Shown here one piece after another: positions 7,869 to 17,224 of a stretch of 64,000 nt of DNA. The translations under genes and the position numbers were made by a program. Position 1 is the stretch's first letter. Each line of letters opens with the position of its first letter. The notes beneath the pieces were generated by a model. That model saw nothing but the letters and a program-made list of their open reading frames with translations. It was not told the origin of the DNA and did not search any database. This DNA comes from Streptomyces viridochromogenes (lineage in GTDB: Bacteria; Actinomycetota; Actinomycetes; Streptomycetales; Streptomycetaceae), in contig NZ_LGUR01000202.1 of NCBI RefSeq assembly GCF_001270495.1, forward strand, positions 23,148 to 87,147, read 5' to 3'.

Positions 7869-9338
7869 TCACTTCTCGTCCACCGGAACCTTCTGCGCGA
7901 GCCCGTTGAGCGGCGAAGCCTCCTTCGGGACCTGCCCGTTCTGGTTCATCGAGGCGAGCAGCTGACGCGCCAGCCCGAGCCCCGTACCGCCCATGGTGAG
8001 GGCCTTGGCGAACATGTCCGCCATCCCGTCGGCGCCGTTGAGCAGCACCATGTTGTCGACGTTGCCGAAAGCGGACGCGCCGGCGCGGACGATCTCCGGC
8101 CAGTTCTCGGCGAGCTGCTGGGCGACCACGGCCTCCTGGTTCTCGGCGAGGGCGGCGGCCCGGGCCTTGATGGCCTCCGCCTCCGCCAGCCCCTGGGCCT
8201 TGGTCGCCTCGGCCTGCGCGAGTCCCTTGGCCTGTGCGGCGGCGGCCTCCGCCTCACCGGTGGCCCGGGTCGCCGCGGCGGTCGCCGTGCCGCGCGTCTT
8301 GGTCGCCTCGGCCTCGGCGCCCGCGGCCGTCTTGACCCGGGTCGCCTCGGCGGCGGCCGCCAGTTCCGTCTCCTTCGCCTTGGCCTGCGCCGCCGAGATC
8401 CGCGCGTCGCGCTCGGCCTCGGCCAGCGTGCGCTTCTCGTAGGCCGCGGCGTCCGCGGGCTTGCGGACATCGGCCTGGAGCTGCTGCTCGCGCCGATGCG
8501 CCTCCAGTTCGGCCACCCGCGTCTCCTGGACGACCACCTCCTGCCGGGCGGCCGCGTCGGCGAGCGGACCTGCCTGCCGGGCCTTGGCGCCCGCCTTGTC
8601 GCGCTCGGCCTGGTAGCCCGCCTGGAGGATCTCGCTGTCCCGGGTCGCCTCGGCCATCCGCGCGTACGACTGCTGCTCCGCCTCCGTGGCCAGCCGGTTC
8701 GCCTCCGCCTGCGCGATCCGCGCGTCCCGCTGAACGGCCGCCGCGTGCGGCATGGCCAGGTTCTGGATGTACCCGGTCGGGTCCTCGATCTCGTGGATCT
8801 GGAGCGAGTCCACGATCAGACCCAGCTTCTCCATCTCCGTACCGCACGCCGCCCGGGTCTGCCCGGTGAGCTTCTCCCGGTCACGGATCATGTCCTCCAC
8901 CGTCAACCCGCCCACGATGGAGCGCAGATGACCGGCGAAGACGTTGTGCACCCGCTCCGACATCAGCTTCTGCTGGTCCAGGAAGCGGCGGGCCGCGTTG
9001 GCGATCGACACGAAGTCGTCGCCCACCTTGAAGATGACCACGCCCCGCACCTTCAGCGGAATGCCCTGGTGCGTCACGCAGTCCACCTGCAACTCGGTCT
9101 CGTTCAGGTCGAGCGACAGCTTGCGCACCGCCTGCACACCGGGGAGCACCAGCGTGCCGCGCCCGGTGACGATGCGAAAGCCCATGCCCTCCTCCAGGCC
9201 CTCCGTGCGGTGCTTGGAACCGGAGATGACCAGGGCCTCGTTGGGTTCGGCGACCCGCCACATCATCTTGAACAGACCGATCAGAACGAGGACGGCCCCT
9301 ACCGCCACCCCCGCAACGACGCCGACAACCATCGGCAT
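7869..9338 (-). CDS. SPFH/flotillin-like membrane protein
   Basis: 489-residue flotillin/band-7 protein expected to scaffold membrane microdomains. One N-terminal membrane segment (VVGVVAGVAVGAVLVLIGLF, residues 4-23) precedes the SPFH domain (about 30-220). A long Ala/Glu/Lys/Gln-rich coiled coil follows (about 225-420) with repeats such as KAQGLAEAEAIKA, and then a C-terminal tail. The start at 9338 is chosen because AAGGGGG lies six bases upstream. The small NfeD-like gene upstream on the same strand is the usual genomic partner. Confidence 0.88.
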   Translation of the reverse strand: MPMVVGVVAGVAVGAVLVLIGLFKMMWRVAEPNEALVISGSKHRTEGLEEGMGFRIVTGRGTLVLPGVQAVRKLSLDLNETELQVDCVTHQGIPLKVRGVVIFKVGDDFVSIANAARRFLDQQKLMSERVHNVFAGHLRSIVGGLTVEDMIRDREKLTGQTRAACGTEMEKLGLIVDSLQIHEIEDPTGYIQNLAMPHAAAVQRDARIAQAEANRLATEAEQQSYARMAEATRDSEILQAGYQAERDKAGAKARQAGPLADAAARQEVVVQETRVAELEAHRREQQLQADVRKPADAAAYEKRTLAEAERDARISAAQAKAKETELAAAAEATRVKTAAGAEAEATKTRGTATAAATRATGEAEAAAAQAKGLAQAEATKAQGLAEAEAIKARAAALAENQEAVVAQQLAENWPEIVRAGASAFGNVDNMVLLNGADGMADMFAKALTMGGTGLGLARQLLASMNQNGQVPKEASPLNGLAQKVPVDEK

Positions 9339-9472
9339 TCGCCCCCTTTGCATGGTGCCCTTTCGGCACCGGACGAAGGGGAGTGTGCGCCTCGGCGACC
9401 CGGACGTACAGGCGTTGGCGGATCCTTGCCGCAACCTTGACGCAGACGGCTCTCACCTGCGGACGAGCGGGC

Positions 9473-9691
9473 TCAACTGTCGTACGCCGCCTGGACGTAG
9501 ACGGTGCGCGGCGGCTGGTACTCCACCACCATCACCACCGTGCCGCGTTCGATGCGCTCGGTGCCGGTGGCCGGATAGGCGAGGAAGTGCTCGGCGCCGC
9601 CGCGCACCCGCACGATCACCTCGCCGACGAGCCCGGGTCCCACCGTGCCGGTGACCCGCCCCATGAGCCCGACCATCGACGCATCGTCCAT
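9473..9691 (-). CDS. Small NfeD-like OB-fold protein
   Basis: 72-residue protein of short beta-strands (MVGLMGRVTGTVGPGLVGEV, ERGTVVMVVEYQPPRTVYVQ). The pattern resembles the C-terminal OB domain of NfeD proteins, which accompany flotillins. It lies 134 bases upstream of the SPFH gene on the same strand, so the two probably form an operon. There is no membrane segment. The start is uncertain: a GTG two codons earlier is possible and neither has a clear ribosome binding site. Confidence 0.6.
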   Translation of the reverse strand: MDDASMVGLMGRVTGTVGPGLVGEVIVRVRGGAEHFLAYPATGTERIERGTVVMVVEYQPPRTVYVQAAYDS

Positions 9692-9732
9692 CGTCACAGG
9701 GTAGAGCCTGCCCGAGCCGGGCCGGCGGCGTC

Positions 9733-11157
9733 TCAGACGACCGGGGCCCGCACCTGCTCGCCCTGCTGCGGCGGCCACAGCTCGTGCCAGCGCAGCTCCG
9801 CCTCCAACTGCGCGGCCAGCGAGATCAGCAGCGGCTCGCTGTTCGCCGGCCCGAGCAGCTGGGCGCCGACGGGCAGTCCGTCCACGAATCCGGCGGGGAC
9901 GTTCACGCCGGGCCAGCCGAGCACGTTCCAGGGCCAGGCGTAGGGACAGGCGGCGATCATCGCCCGGTCGGTCGCGAAACCGCCGAGTTCGAGCATCGCG
10001 CCGACCCGGGGCGGGGGAGCGGCCGTTGTGGGCGCGACGATCACGTCGTACGACTCGTAGAACGCGCCGATACGACGGTGCAGCACCGCCTCCGCGCGCC
10101 GGGCCGCCCGCAGCGGGGCCCCGCCGAGGAGCCGGCCCAGCCGCACGGCGCCCCGGGTGCGCGGGTCCAGCAGTGCGGGGAAGGGCGCGTCGCTCGCCCA
10201 CTCGGCGATACCGACCGTGGCGCGCGGGACGAAGGTCAGGCCGATCTGGCCGTACGGCGGATCGGCCTCCTCGACGAAATGCCCCAACGAGCCCAGTTTC
10301 TCGGCGAGTCGGACCACCCTGGCCCGCACCTCCGGCTGCAGACGGGCGGGCACGGCGGTGAACGGCGGCTTCAGGGAGAGCGCGATCCGCAGCCGGCCGG
10401 GGTCGCGGCCCACGGCCGCGGAGGCGTCGACCGCCGGCGGCCGGTGCGGGTCGAGGTCGTGGTTGCCGGCGGCGGCGTCCAGGAGGAGGGCGGCGTCGGC
10501 AACCGTACGGGCGAGGGTGCCGTTGACGGTGATGCCCTGGAAGGACTCGCCGCGCGGCCAGGTGGAGATGCGGCCGCGCTGTGGCTTGATGCCGATGAGA
10601 TGGGTCCACGAGGCCGGGATCCGCACCGAACCGGCGCCGTCCGAGCCGAGCGCGGCGGGCACCAGACCGGCCGCCACAGCGGCTGCCGAACCGCCGGACG
10701 AGCCGCCCGGCGTATGGTCCGGGTGCCACGGATTGCGGGTCGCGCCGAAGGCCGGCCCCTCGGTGAACGGCCACTGCCCCAGCTCACAGGTGTTCGTCTT
10801 GCCGACGATGACCGCCCCGGCCGCGCGCAGCCGCCGTACCGCCTCGCCGTCCTGCGCGACCGGCGGGAACTCACCGCAACAGCCGAACGCGGTCGGCTCG
10901 CCCGCCACGTCCATGTCGTCCTTCACCGCGACCGGCACGCCCAGCAGCGGCCTGCGCACCCCGGCGGCGAGCTCCACGTCGGCGGCCTTCGCCTCGGCGA
11001 GGGCGGCCTCGGCCCGGACCACCCGGAAGGCGTTGAGCGTGCCCTGGGTCGCCTCGATCCGCGCCAGCGCCTCCGCGACCAGCGCCCGCGACGTCACTTC
11101 CCCGCCGGCCAGCGCTCGGGCGGACTCGGCGAGGCCTGCGGCACGGTCGGGTGTCAT
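9733..11157 (-). CDS. Amidase-signature family hydrolase
   Basis: 474-residue amidase-signature enzyme. The Ser-cisSer-Lys triad is visible as Lys79 in PVAVKDDMD, Ser154 in TPGGSSGGSAAA and the nucleophile Ser178 in LGSDGAGSVRIPAS. It resembles GatA but stands alone without gatB or gatC, so a metabolic amidase for an unidentified amide is more likely. GGAGGTG just upstream fixes the ATG at 11157. It is divergent from the secreted glycosidase gene. Confidence 0.88.
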   Translation of the reverse strand: MTPDRAAGLAESARALAGGEVTSRALVAEALARIEATQGTLNAFRVVRAEAALAEAKAADVELAAGVRRPLLGVPVAVKDDMDVAGEPTAFGCCGEFPPVAQDGEAVRRLRAAGAVIVGKTNTCELGQWPFTEGPAFGATRNPWHPDHTPGGSSGGSAAAVAAGLVPAALGSDGAGSVRIPASWTHLIGIKPQRGRISTWPRGESFQGITVNGTLARTVADAALLLDAAAGNHDLDPHRPPAVDASAAVGRDPGRLRIALSLKPPFTAVPARLQPEVRARVVRLAEKLGSLGHFVEEADPPYGQIGLTFVPRATVGIAEWASDAPFPALLDPRTRGAVRLGRLLGGAPLRAARRAEAVLHRRIGAFYESYDVIVAPTTAAPPPRVGAMLELGGFATDRAMIAACPYAWPWNVLGWPGVNVPAGFVDGLPVGAQLLGPANSEPLLISLAAQLEAELRWHELWPPQQGEQVRAPVV

Positions 11158-11341
11158 GCGGGGCACCTCCGGGACGACATCGTCTACCGAACGGTAACCT
11201 CCAGGGCCCGGCTGCGGAACGGTTTCGCCCGGTGCGGCTCCCAGGTTCACCACAGGTTTCTCCCAGGTCCCGCTTCCTCCTGCTCAAACCATTGACGTGC
11301 GCGAACCCCACCCTTAACTTCTGATCGAATTTCCGAACTGC

Positions 11342-11357
11342 GTTCGTGATATCGAAC
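11342..11357. promoter_or_regulatory. Inverted repeat upstream of the GH43 gene
   Basis: GTTCG and CGAAC arms separated by six bases lie 22 bases before the glycosidase start, with a further CGAA copy at about 11326. This spacing suits an operator for a sugar-responsive repressor. It is a weak signal, and the regulator is not in the window. Confidence 0.3.
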
Positions 11358-11378
11358 CGCGTTGAGGGAGAGCCGCCC

Positions 11379-12767
11379 GTGACCAGACGCCCCCACACCC
11401 CGTCCCGCCGCAGTCTGCTGCGCGCGATGGCCGCCCTGCCCGCCTCGGCGCTGATCCTGGGTGAGGCCCCCGGCCTGCTCGGGACGGCGCTGGCGGCCGC
11501 ACCGCCGAGCGGCTCGGCCACCCGCTACACCATCGTGCCGTTCCTGAACAGCAACGACGGGACCGTGAACGTCTACCAGTCGGACGACGCCACCGACTTC
11601 CGGCTGGCCAAGGCCTCCGCCTACACGCCGCCCAGCAACCGCATCCGCGACGCGAGCATCTTCAAGCACACCAACGGCTCCTACTACATCACCTACACGA
11701 CCCACACCTGGCAGGACACCAGCACCACCATCGGCTTCGCCCGCAGCACCGACCGGGTCAACTGGACCTTCCTCTACGACTACACGGTCCCGATCGCGGG
11801 TCTCTCCCGGGCCTGGGCGCCGGAGTGGTTCGTCGACAGCGACGGCAGCGTGAACGTCATCGTGTCCTGCTCGACCACCGACGACGAGTGGATCTTCACC
11901 CCGTACCTGCTCAAGGCCACGAACTCGGCGCTGACGGCGTGGAGTTCACCGGTGGCGCTGTCCGGCATCGGCGCGAACCACATCGACACGTTCATCGTGA
12001 AGCTCGGCTCGACCTACCACGCCTTCACGAAGAACGAGACGACGAAGTACATCGAGTACGCGACGGCGTCGAACCTCACCGGCCCCTACAGGATCTCCCG
12101 CACGGGCAACTGGGCGGGCTGGGGCAGCTACCGCGAGGGCCCCGCCCTGGTCCAGCTCGACAACGGCGGCTGGCGGCTCTTCTTCGACGGCTACGGCGAC
12201 GGCACGTACTACTACAGCGACAGCTACGACACCTTCGCCACCTGGTCCGCCCCGACCGCCCTGCCCGCCGTCTCGGGAACGGCACGCCACTTCACGGTCA
12301 TCAAGGAGACCGTCTCGGGCGGCCCGGCCCTGGCGAAGAACGTCACCCGTTCCTTCCGGTCGGCCAACTACTCCACCCGCCACTGGCAGGTGCAGTCCTC
12401 CCTGCTCAACCTCCCGGTGGTCACCACCTCCAGCACGACCGCAGAGAAGCAGGCATCGACGTTCACGGTCGTGCCCGGCCTCGCCGACGCGGGCGGCTAC
12501 TCCTTCCGCGACTCCTCCGGCAGGTACCTGCGCCACTGGGACTTCCGGGCCCGCTTCGACACCAACGACGGCACCTCGACGTTCGCCAAGGACGCCACGT
12601 TCGTCGCCCGCACGGGCACGTCGAGCGGCTCGCTCCGCTTCGAGTCGTACAACTACCCCGGGTACTACCTGCGGCACTACAACTACGAGCTGCGGGTGGA
12701 ACGGTCGAACGGGACGGATCTGTTCCGGCAGGACAGTTCGTTCGTGCCGGTGACAGCCTGGGCCTGA
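11379..12767 (+). CDS. Secreted GH43-like glycosidase with C-terminal AbfB (CBM42) domain
   Basis: 462-residue exported enzyme, probably an arabinofuranosidase or related hemicellulase. A Tat-type signal (SRRSLLRAMAALPASALIL) ends near ALAAAP. The five-bladed propeller region carries candidate acidic residues in IRDASIFK, NHIDTFIVK and YREGPALVQ, as in GH43-type enzymes. The last 140 residues are an AbfB beta-trefoil (YSFRDSSGRYLRHWDFRAR, PGYYLRHYNYELRVE), which binds arabinofuranose side chains. GGGAG eight bases upstream supports the GTG at 11379. Substrate is inferred from the binding domain. Confidence 0.85.
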   Translation: MTRRPHTPSRRSLLRAMAALPASALILGEAPGLLGTALAAAPPSGSATRYTIVPFLNSNDGTVNVYQSDDATDFRLAKASAYTPPSNRIRDASIFKHTNGSYYITYTTHTWQDTSTTIGFARSTDRVNWTFLYDYTVPIAGLSRAWAPEWFVDSDGSVNVIVSCSTTDDEWIFTPYLLKATNSALTAWSSPVALSGIGANHIDTFIVKLGSTYHAFTKNETTKYIEYATASNLTGPYRISRTGNWAGWGSYREGPALVQLDNGGWRLFFDGYGDGTYYYSDSYDTFATWSAPTALPAVSGTARHFTVIKETVSGGPALAKNVTRSFRSANYSTRHWQVQSSLLNLPVVTTSSTTAEKQASTFTVVPGLADAGGYSFRDSSGRYLRHWDFRARFDTNDGTSTFAKDATFVARTGTSSGSLRFESYNYPGYYLRHYNYELRVERSNGTDLFRQDSSFVPVTAWA

Positions 12768-12770
12768 CCT

Positions 12771-12862
12771 GCACACTTGCTGACCTGGGCAATCGCGGTA
12801 GCGGATTCGGAGTAGTTCCTTCCACTTCCCGGGATTGCCCAGGAGGTCCCGGCCGAGTGTGC
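12771..12862. terminator. Long stem-loop after the GH43 gene
   Basis: The arms CCTGGGCAATC (12784-12794) and GATTGCCCAGG (12833-12843) pair perfectly over 11 bp. Outer arms GCACACT (12771-12777) and AGTGTGC (12856-12862) extend the structure. It starts four bases after the glycosidase stop, so a terminator role is likely. The nested arms also look like a small MITE or an IS end. Confidence 0.5.
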
Positions 12863-13014
12863 ACTGGTTGTGCAATGGGCCGGGGAGCTCGACGTTCGCC
12901 AATCCGGCGCTCGTCGATAATGTGAAGAGGAGCGACACTCGGCCCACGGCAACGGGGGTCGCCAAGCCCGACCCCGAGTGGCGGTAAAGGCCGGCATCGG
13001 CTCGGCAGCGTGGC

Positions 13015-14257
13015 TAGTGCTGTGACCACGTAGGTTCGCCGGGTTGGTGATCCTGACGGTTGGATGTGCGGTGATGTCCATTCGACCGGTGGAGGCGTTG
13101 GTGGCTGAGCCTGTCCGTGTACGCAGACTGACCGACCAGGAGGGGCAGAAGCTGCAGCAGATCGTGCGCCGGGGTAGCACGAGTTCGGTGCGCTACCGGC
13201 GCGCGGTGATGCTGCTGGCCTCGGCGGGCGGGAACCGGGTGCCGGTGATCGCCCAACTGGTCCAGGCAGACGAGGACACCGTGCGCGATGTGATCCACCG
13301 GTTCAACGAGATCGGCCTGGCCTGCCTGGACCCTCAGTGGGCGGGAGGCCGTCCCCGCCTGCTCAGCCCTGACGACGAGGAATTCGTCATCCGGACGGCC
13401 ACCACTCGCCCCACCAGGCTCGGCCAGCCCTTCACTCGCTGGTCGATCCGCAAACTCGCCTCTTACCTGCGGAAAGTGCACGGACGCGTCATCCGCATCG
13501 GCCGTGAAGCCTTACGGTGCCTGCTCCTGCGCCGCGGCATCACCTTCCAGCGCACCAAGACCTGGAAGGAATCGCCCGATCCTGATCGCGACGCCAAGCT
13601 CAACCGCATTGAGCAGGTGCTGGACCGATTCCCCGACCGAGTCTTCGCCTTCGACGAGTTCGGGCCCTGGGGGATCCGGCCCACCGCGGGCTCCTGCTGG
13701 GCGAAGCAGGGCAAGCCCAACCGGCTGCCGGCGACCTACCGCCGTACCCACGGCGTCACCTACTTTCACGGCTGCTACTCCGTCGGGGACGACCGCCTGT
13801 GGGGCGTCAACCGCCGTCGCAAAGGCACCGCCAACACCTTGGCGGCGCTGAAGTCGATCCGCGCCGCCCGACCCGACGGCGCCCCGATCTACATCATCCT
13901 GGACAACCTCTTCGCCCACACCGGCGCGGACATCCGCCGCTGGGCGAAGAAGAACAAGGTCGAGCTGTGCTTCACCCCGACCTACGCCTCCTGGGCCAAC
14001 CCCATCGAGGCCCACTTCGGCCCGCTGCGGCAGTTCACCCTGGCCAACTCCCACCACCGCAGCCACCCCGCGCAGACCCAGGCACTGCACCGCTACCTGC
14101 GCTGGCGCAACGCGAACGCCCGCCACCCCGACGTGCTCGCCGCCCAGCGCAAGGAACGCGCCCGCATCCGCAGCGAGAAGGGCATCCGCTGGGGCGGACG
14201 CCCTCTGCCCAACGCGGCCTGACCAGGAGCCGGGCCGACATCCCCGGCACATCACTA
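13015..14257 (+). mobile_element. IS630-family insertion sequence
   Basis: The element is bounded by TA dinucleotides at 13015-13016 and 14256-14257, as expected for IS630 targets. The left end reads TAGTGCTGTGACCACG and the right end, on the complementary strand, TAGTGATGTGCCGGGG, an imperfect terminal inverted repeat. One intact transposase gene fills it. The right TA supplies part of the stop codon of the convergent ABC permease. Confidence 0.8.
13074..14222 (+). CDS. IS630-family transposase
   Basis: 382-residue DDE transposase. The N-terminal helix-turn-helix region (about 12-110) precedes a winged-helix block that includes SIRKLASYL. The catalytic acids lie in VFAFDEFGPW, IYIILDNLFAHTG and YASWANPIEAHF. 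Length and motif spacing are normal, so it looks intact and possibly active. A decayed relative of its last 20 codons lies at 63484-63543. The ATG at 13074 is preferred over an upstream GTG inside the terminal repeat. Confidence 0.92.
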   Translation: MSIRPVEALVAEPVRVRRLTDQEGQKLQQIVRRGSTSSVRYRRAVMLLASAGGNRVPVIAQLVQADEDTVRDVIHRFNEIGLACLDPQWAGGRPRLLSPDDEEFVIRTATTRPTRLGQPFTRWSIRKLASYLRKVHGRVIRIGREALRCLLLRRGITFQRTKTWKESPDPDRDAKLNRIEQVLDRFPDRVFAFDEFGPWGIRPTAGSCWAKQGKPNRLPATYRRTHGVTYFHGCYSVGDDRLWGVNRRRKGTANTLAALKSIRAARPDGAPIYIILDNLFAHTGADIRRWAKKNKVELCFTPTYASWANPIEAHFGPLRQFTLANSHHRSHPAQTQALHRYLRWRNANARHPDVLAAQRKERARIRSEKGIRWGGRPLPNAA

Positions 14258-15106
14258 ACCGACCCGCTGCATCGCCTTCCGGTGCCGTTCCGCCATCGCG
14301 GCCCCGGACTCGCGGCGGGCCATCCTGCGCAGGACGGACGGTGCGAGGAGCAGCCCGGCGACTGCCCAGGCACCCAGCACGCCCGCTGTCTCCAGGTGCC
14401 GCCAGGCATCGCCGATCTCGGCGGCGACCGCATCGGCCGGCAGCAGCGCCGAGCGGAGACCGAGGCCGAGCCAGTACACGGGGAAGATCTGCCCGACGGT
14501 CTGCAGCCACTCGGGCAGCTCGGACAGGGGGAAGTAGATGCCGGAGATCACGATGAGTCCCATCACCGGGAGCATCAGCAAGCCGACGGTGCGCGGACTG
14601 CTGACCAGTGAGCCGATGACGGCGCCCATGGGCAGGGTCGCCAGGAGACCCAGCGGCACCACCCACACCAGCGTCAGCAGCGCTCCGCCGCCCTGCCGGG
14701 CCACCCCGTCCACCAGGAACACGCCGACGGCGAAGGGGAGGGCCATGGAGACGAGAGCCGTACCCGACACCATGATGATCTTGCCGACCAGGTGGCCGAC
14801 CATGCCGTGCGGCACGGCCTTGGCCCGCAGCAGGGTGCCGTCCTCGCGCTCGGTCGCGAGCAGCTGTGCCGTGGTCATCATGCCTGTGAACGCGAGCGTC
14901 ATGCCTAGCATGCTCGGCAGCATGAACGCGCCGGTCGAGATGCCGGCGCCCTTCAGCGGGTCGTCCTTGAGCAGGAACAGCGGCACGAGGAGCAGGACCG
15001 TCCAGAGCACATAACCGAACACGTCCTGGCCGGTGGTGAAGGTCTGCCGAAGTTCCGTCCAGCCGCGCCGCACTCCTACTCCCGCCGCGTACCACACCGG
15101 ACTCAT
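14255..15106 (-). CDS. ABC transporter permease (DrrB-like)
   Basis: 283-residue ABC-2 type permease with about six membrane segments (for example FGYVLWTVLLLVPLFLL and VGLLMLPVMGLIVISGIYF) and the conserved ATEREDGTLLRAKA loop of DrrB-type exporters. Its start overlaps the ATPase stop by 4 bases, so the pair is one drug or lipid exporter operon. The last codons abut the IS630 right end and its TAG stop is made from the target TA, so the native C-terminus may have been altered. Confidence 0.88.
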   Translation of the reverse strand: MSPVWYAAGVGVRRGWTELRQTFTTGQDVFGYVLWTVLLLVPLFLLKDDPLKGAGISTGAFMLPSMLGMTLAFTGMMTTAQLLATEREDGTLLRAKAVPHGMVGHLVGKIIMVSGTALVSMALPFAVGVFLVDGVARQGGGALLTLVWVVPLGLLATLPMGAVIGSLVSSPRTVGLLMLPVMGLIVISGIYFPLSELPEWLQTVGQIFPVYWLGLGLRSALLPADAVAAEIGDAWRHLETAGVLGAWAVAGLLLAPSVLRRMARRESGAAMAERHRKAMQRVG

Positions 15107-16074
15107 CGCGATCCCTCCCCGAAAGCGTGCCCCGTCCGCTCATCGGGAACGCTCCCCGCCTCGAGCTCCCGCACCATCGTCAGGTAGGTGTCCTCCAGGC
15201 TCGCCCGGCGCACCTCCAGCCCGCCGATCGCCTCGCCGTGCTCCTCGAACAGCCGACGGACGAACCGGGTGGGCTCGGCCGTCGCCTCCTCGAAGGGCCG
15301 CCCGTCCCGCGTCCAGCGCACAGTGGCCTCGGCCGACGCCTGCCGCGACAGCTCCTCGGCCGAGCCATCGGCCACGATCCGGCCACCGGCCAGAATCAGG
15401 ATCCGGTCGGCGAGCCTCTCCGCCTCGGCAAGGTCGTGCGTAGTCAGCAGAACAGTGGTGTTCTCGTCCGCCAGCCCGCGTACCAGGCCGTGGAACTCAT
15501 TCCTCGCCTCCGGGTCCAGACCAGCCGTCGGCTCGTCCAAAAACAGCACCTCGGGTCTGCCTACGATGCCGACGGCCACGTCGAAACGCCTGCGCTGCCC
15601 GCCGGACAGAGTTCCGACCCGCTTGTCCGCCTGCTCGGTCAGACCCACTGCGGCGAGGAGCTCGTCAACATCCCACGGCCGCCGCACGAGGGCCGTGGAG
15701 TACGGCGCGTAGTACGAGCCAAGATGGGCCAGCAGTTCCCGCACCCGCCACTTGCCGTGGTCGCGCCAGGACTGCAACACGATGCCCAGGCGCGCACGCC
15801 ACCGCTCGTCCCCGCCTGCCGGATCGGTGCCTAGGACGGTCACGTCACCGGCCGATCGCATCCGGAAGCCTTCCAGGACCTCGATCGTGGTCGTCTTGCC
15901 CGCGCCGTTCGGGCCTAGCAGCAGGACGACTTCGCCTCGCCGGGCCGTGAAGCCGACACCCTTCAATACGTCCTGGTTGCGGTAGCGCATCCGCAGATCC
16001 CGTACGTCGATGACCGTGTCGCTCTCTGGCGGTGGGCTGCTCCCAACTCCGGATAAGGCGTGAGCGGTCGTCAT
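15103..16074 (-). CDS. ABC transporter ATP-binding protein (DrrA-like)
   Basis: 323-residue ATPase for the permease at 14255-15106. Walker A is LGPNGAGKTTT (about residue 54), the signature is GTLSGGQRRR, Walker B is VLFLDEPTAGLDPEA and the switch is TTHDLAEAE. A C-terminal extension of about 90 residues is usual for DrrA-type exporters. Translation likely begins at the ATG at 16074 behind GGGGGAA. The substrate is unknown; antibiotic or lipid export is the usual role. Confidence 0.9.
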   Translation of the reverse strand: MTTAHALSGVGSSPPPESDTVIDVRDLRMRYRNQDVLKGVGFTARRGEVVLLLGPNGAGKTTTIEVLEGFRMRSAGDVTVLGTDPAGGDERWRARLGIVLQSWRDHGKWRVRELLAHLGSYYAPYSTALVRRPWDVDELLAAVGLTEQADKRVGTLSGGQRRRFDVAVGIVGRPEVLFLDEPTAGLDPEARNEFHGLVRGLADENTTVLLTTHDLAEAERLADRILILAGGRIVADGSAEELSRQASAEATVRWTRDGRPFEEATAEPTRFVRRLFEEHGEAIGGLEVRRASLEDTYLTMVRELEAGSVPDERTGHAFGEGSR

Positions 16075-16381
16075 CGGTGTTCCCCCGTCCGTCTCGTGGT
16101 CCGTTCTCTGGGATCAGGGGCCGGAGGCCGCGCCGAACGTCCGTGGTCATGGGACGTGTCTACGGCTGTGGCTGCCGTTGCCACCTGGCAGCAGCGATTC
16201 GGGCCCTCCCGGACGAACACATTACCGAACGGTTCAGTTATCTCATCGTGTTCCACCGACCCGGCGAACGTTCCCGGTCAGAGCACTAGCTCGTCCTCCG
16301 GGGCCGTTCTATGCATCGGGGCGCCGCTGACGTTGTCGAGCAGGGCAACTGGTGCAGTGGCCGGACGACTGTTGCGCGAGG

Positions 16382-17224
16382 TCAGATGGCGAACAGCGAG
16401 TGGAGGGCCGGGGGAGGGATGCCAGGGGCACTCATCAGGTGCCACTGGCAATCTGCGACTCGCCCAGCGAGGGCGCGGAACGTCTCTCGCACAAGGAGTA
16501 GTGAGAGCGCGGAGTTAGCGCAGTCGACGAGAGTCCATCTGCGGTGGCGCAACTCGGCGAGCAGGTAGAGCGTGCCGCTCGGCAACCATCGGATCTGCAC
16601 CCACTCGCTCACCGCGTCGCCAGGCTGCCCGGCCGTCGAGTTCAGCTTCGACCTGCTCGGTCAGGTCCAGGGCCCACGGTGGACGGACTCCCCCGGCCTG
16701 TGGCGGCGCGAAGATCGTCGAGGGGAACGGCGGCGGCCAGGTCGGGGAGGGTGCTGCAGATGTCCCCATCGGGAAACAGGGTGAATCCCCCTCCCCATCG
16801 AAGACGGCATCGGAGGCCTCCGGTACGTCCTCGGCGATGGACTCGGCCAGGGACGCTACGGGATTCGCCCCTGTGTCCGGCTGCACGGTGCGGCAATGTC
16901 CCCAAGGCCCTGCGGCGTGATCGAAGAGCCTCCGCTGAGCAGCACAGTCACGGCCGCGTGGGTGGCGTCCTTCGGCGTAAACGGTAGGGGGCCAGGGTTG
17001 TTGTCCAGGGCGGCGAGTTCCTTCGGCGGCCATTCGCCCCCGGCATCGCGGATGTAGCGGGCGATGCGCTCATTGATCCGCCTTGCCCGGGCCGGGACCA
17101 GGGTCCTGCTCGTGGTAGCGGCAACTGCCTCCTCAAGGCGCGGGTCGATGTTGCGCGTGAGTGCTTCGTCGTCACGGCACGGGAAGAGTTGAGCGGGCGT
17201 TGACGGGCCTAAAGCGTGTTGCAC
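16382..17224 (-). pseudogene. Decayed coding sequence, identity unknown
   Basis: No single intact gene is seen between the ABC operon and the first IS5 copy, but protein-like pieces occur in successive minus-strand frames. These include DPRLEEAVAATTSRTLVPAR and GEWPPKELAALDNNPGPLPF (16.95-17.17 kb), ANPVASLAESIAEDVPEASD (16.80-16.86 kb) and WVQIRWLPSGTLYLLAELRH (16.54-16.61 kb). This suggests one gene broken by several frameshifts and cut upstream by the IS. I do not recognise the family. The remaining 16075-16381 holds no gene I can support. Confidence 0.35.

Noticed and set aside
11946..12965. 339-codon minus-strand frame opposite the GH43-AbfB gene
   Set aside because: Shadow of a gene with Tat signal and lectin domain; composition is Val/Gly/Arg-rich as expected from antisense.
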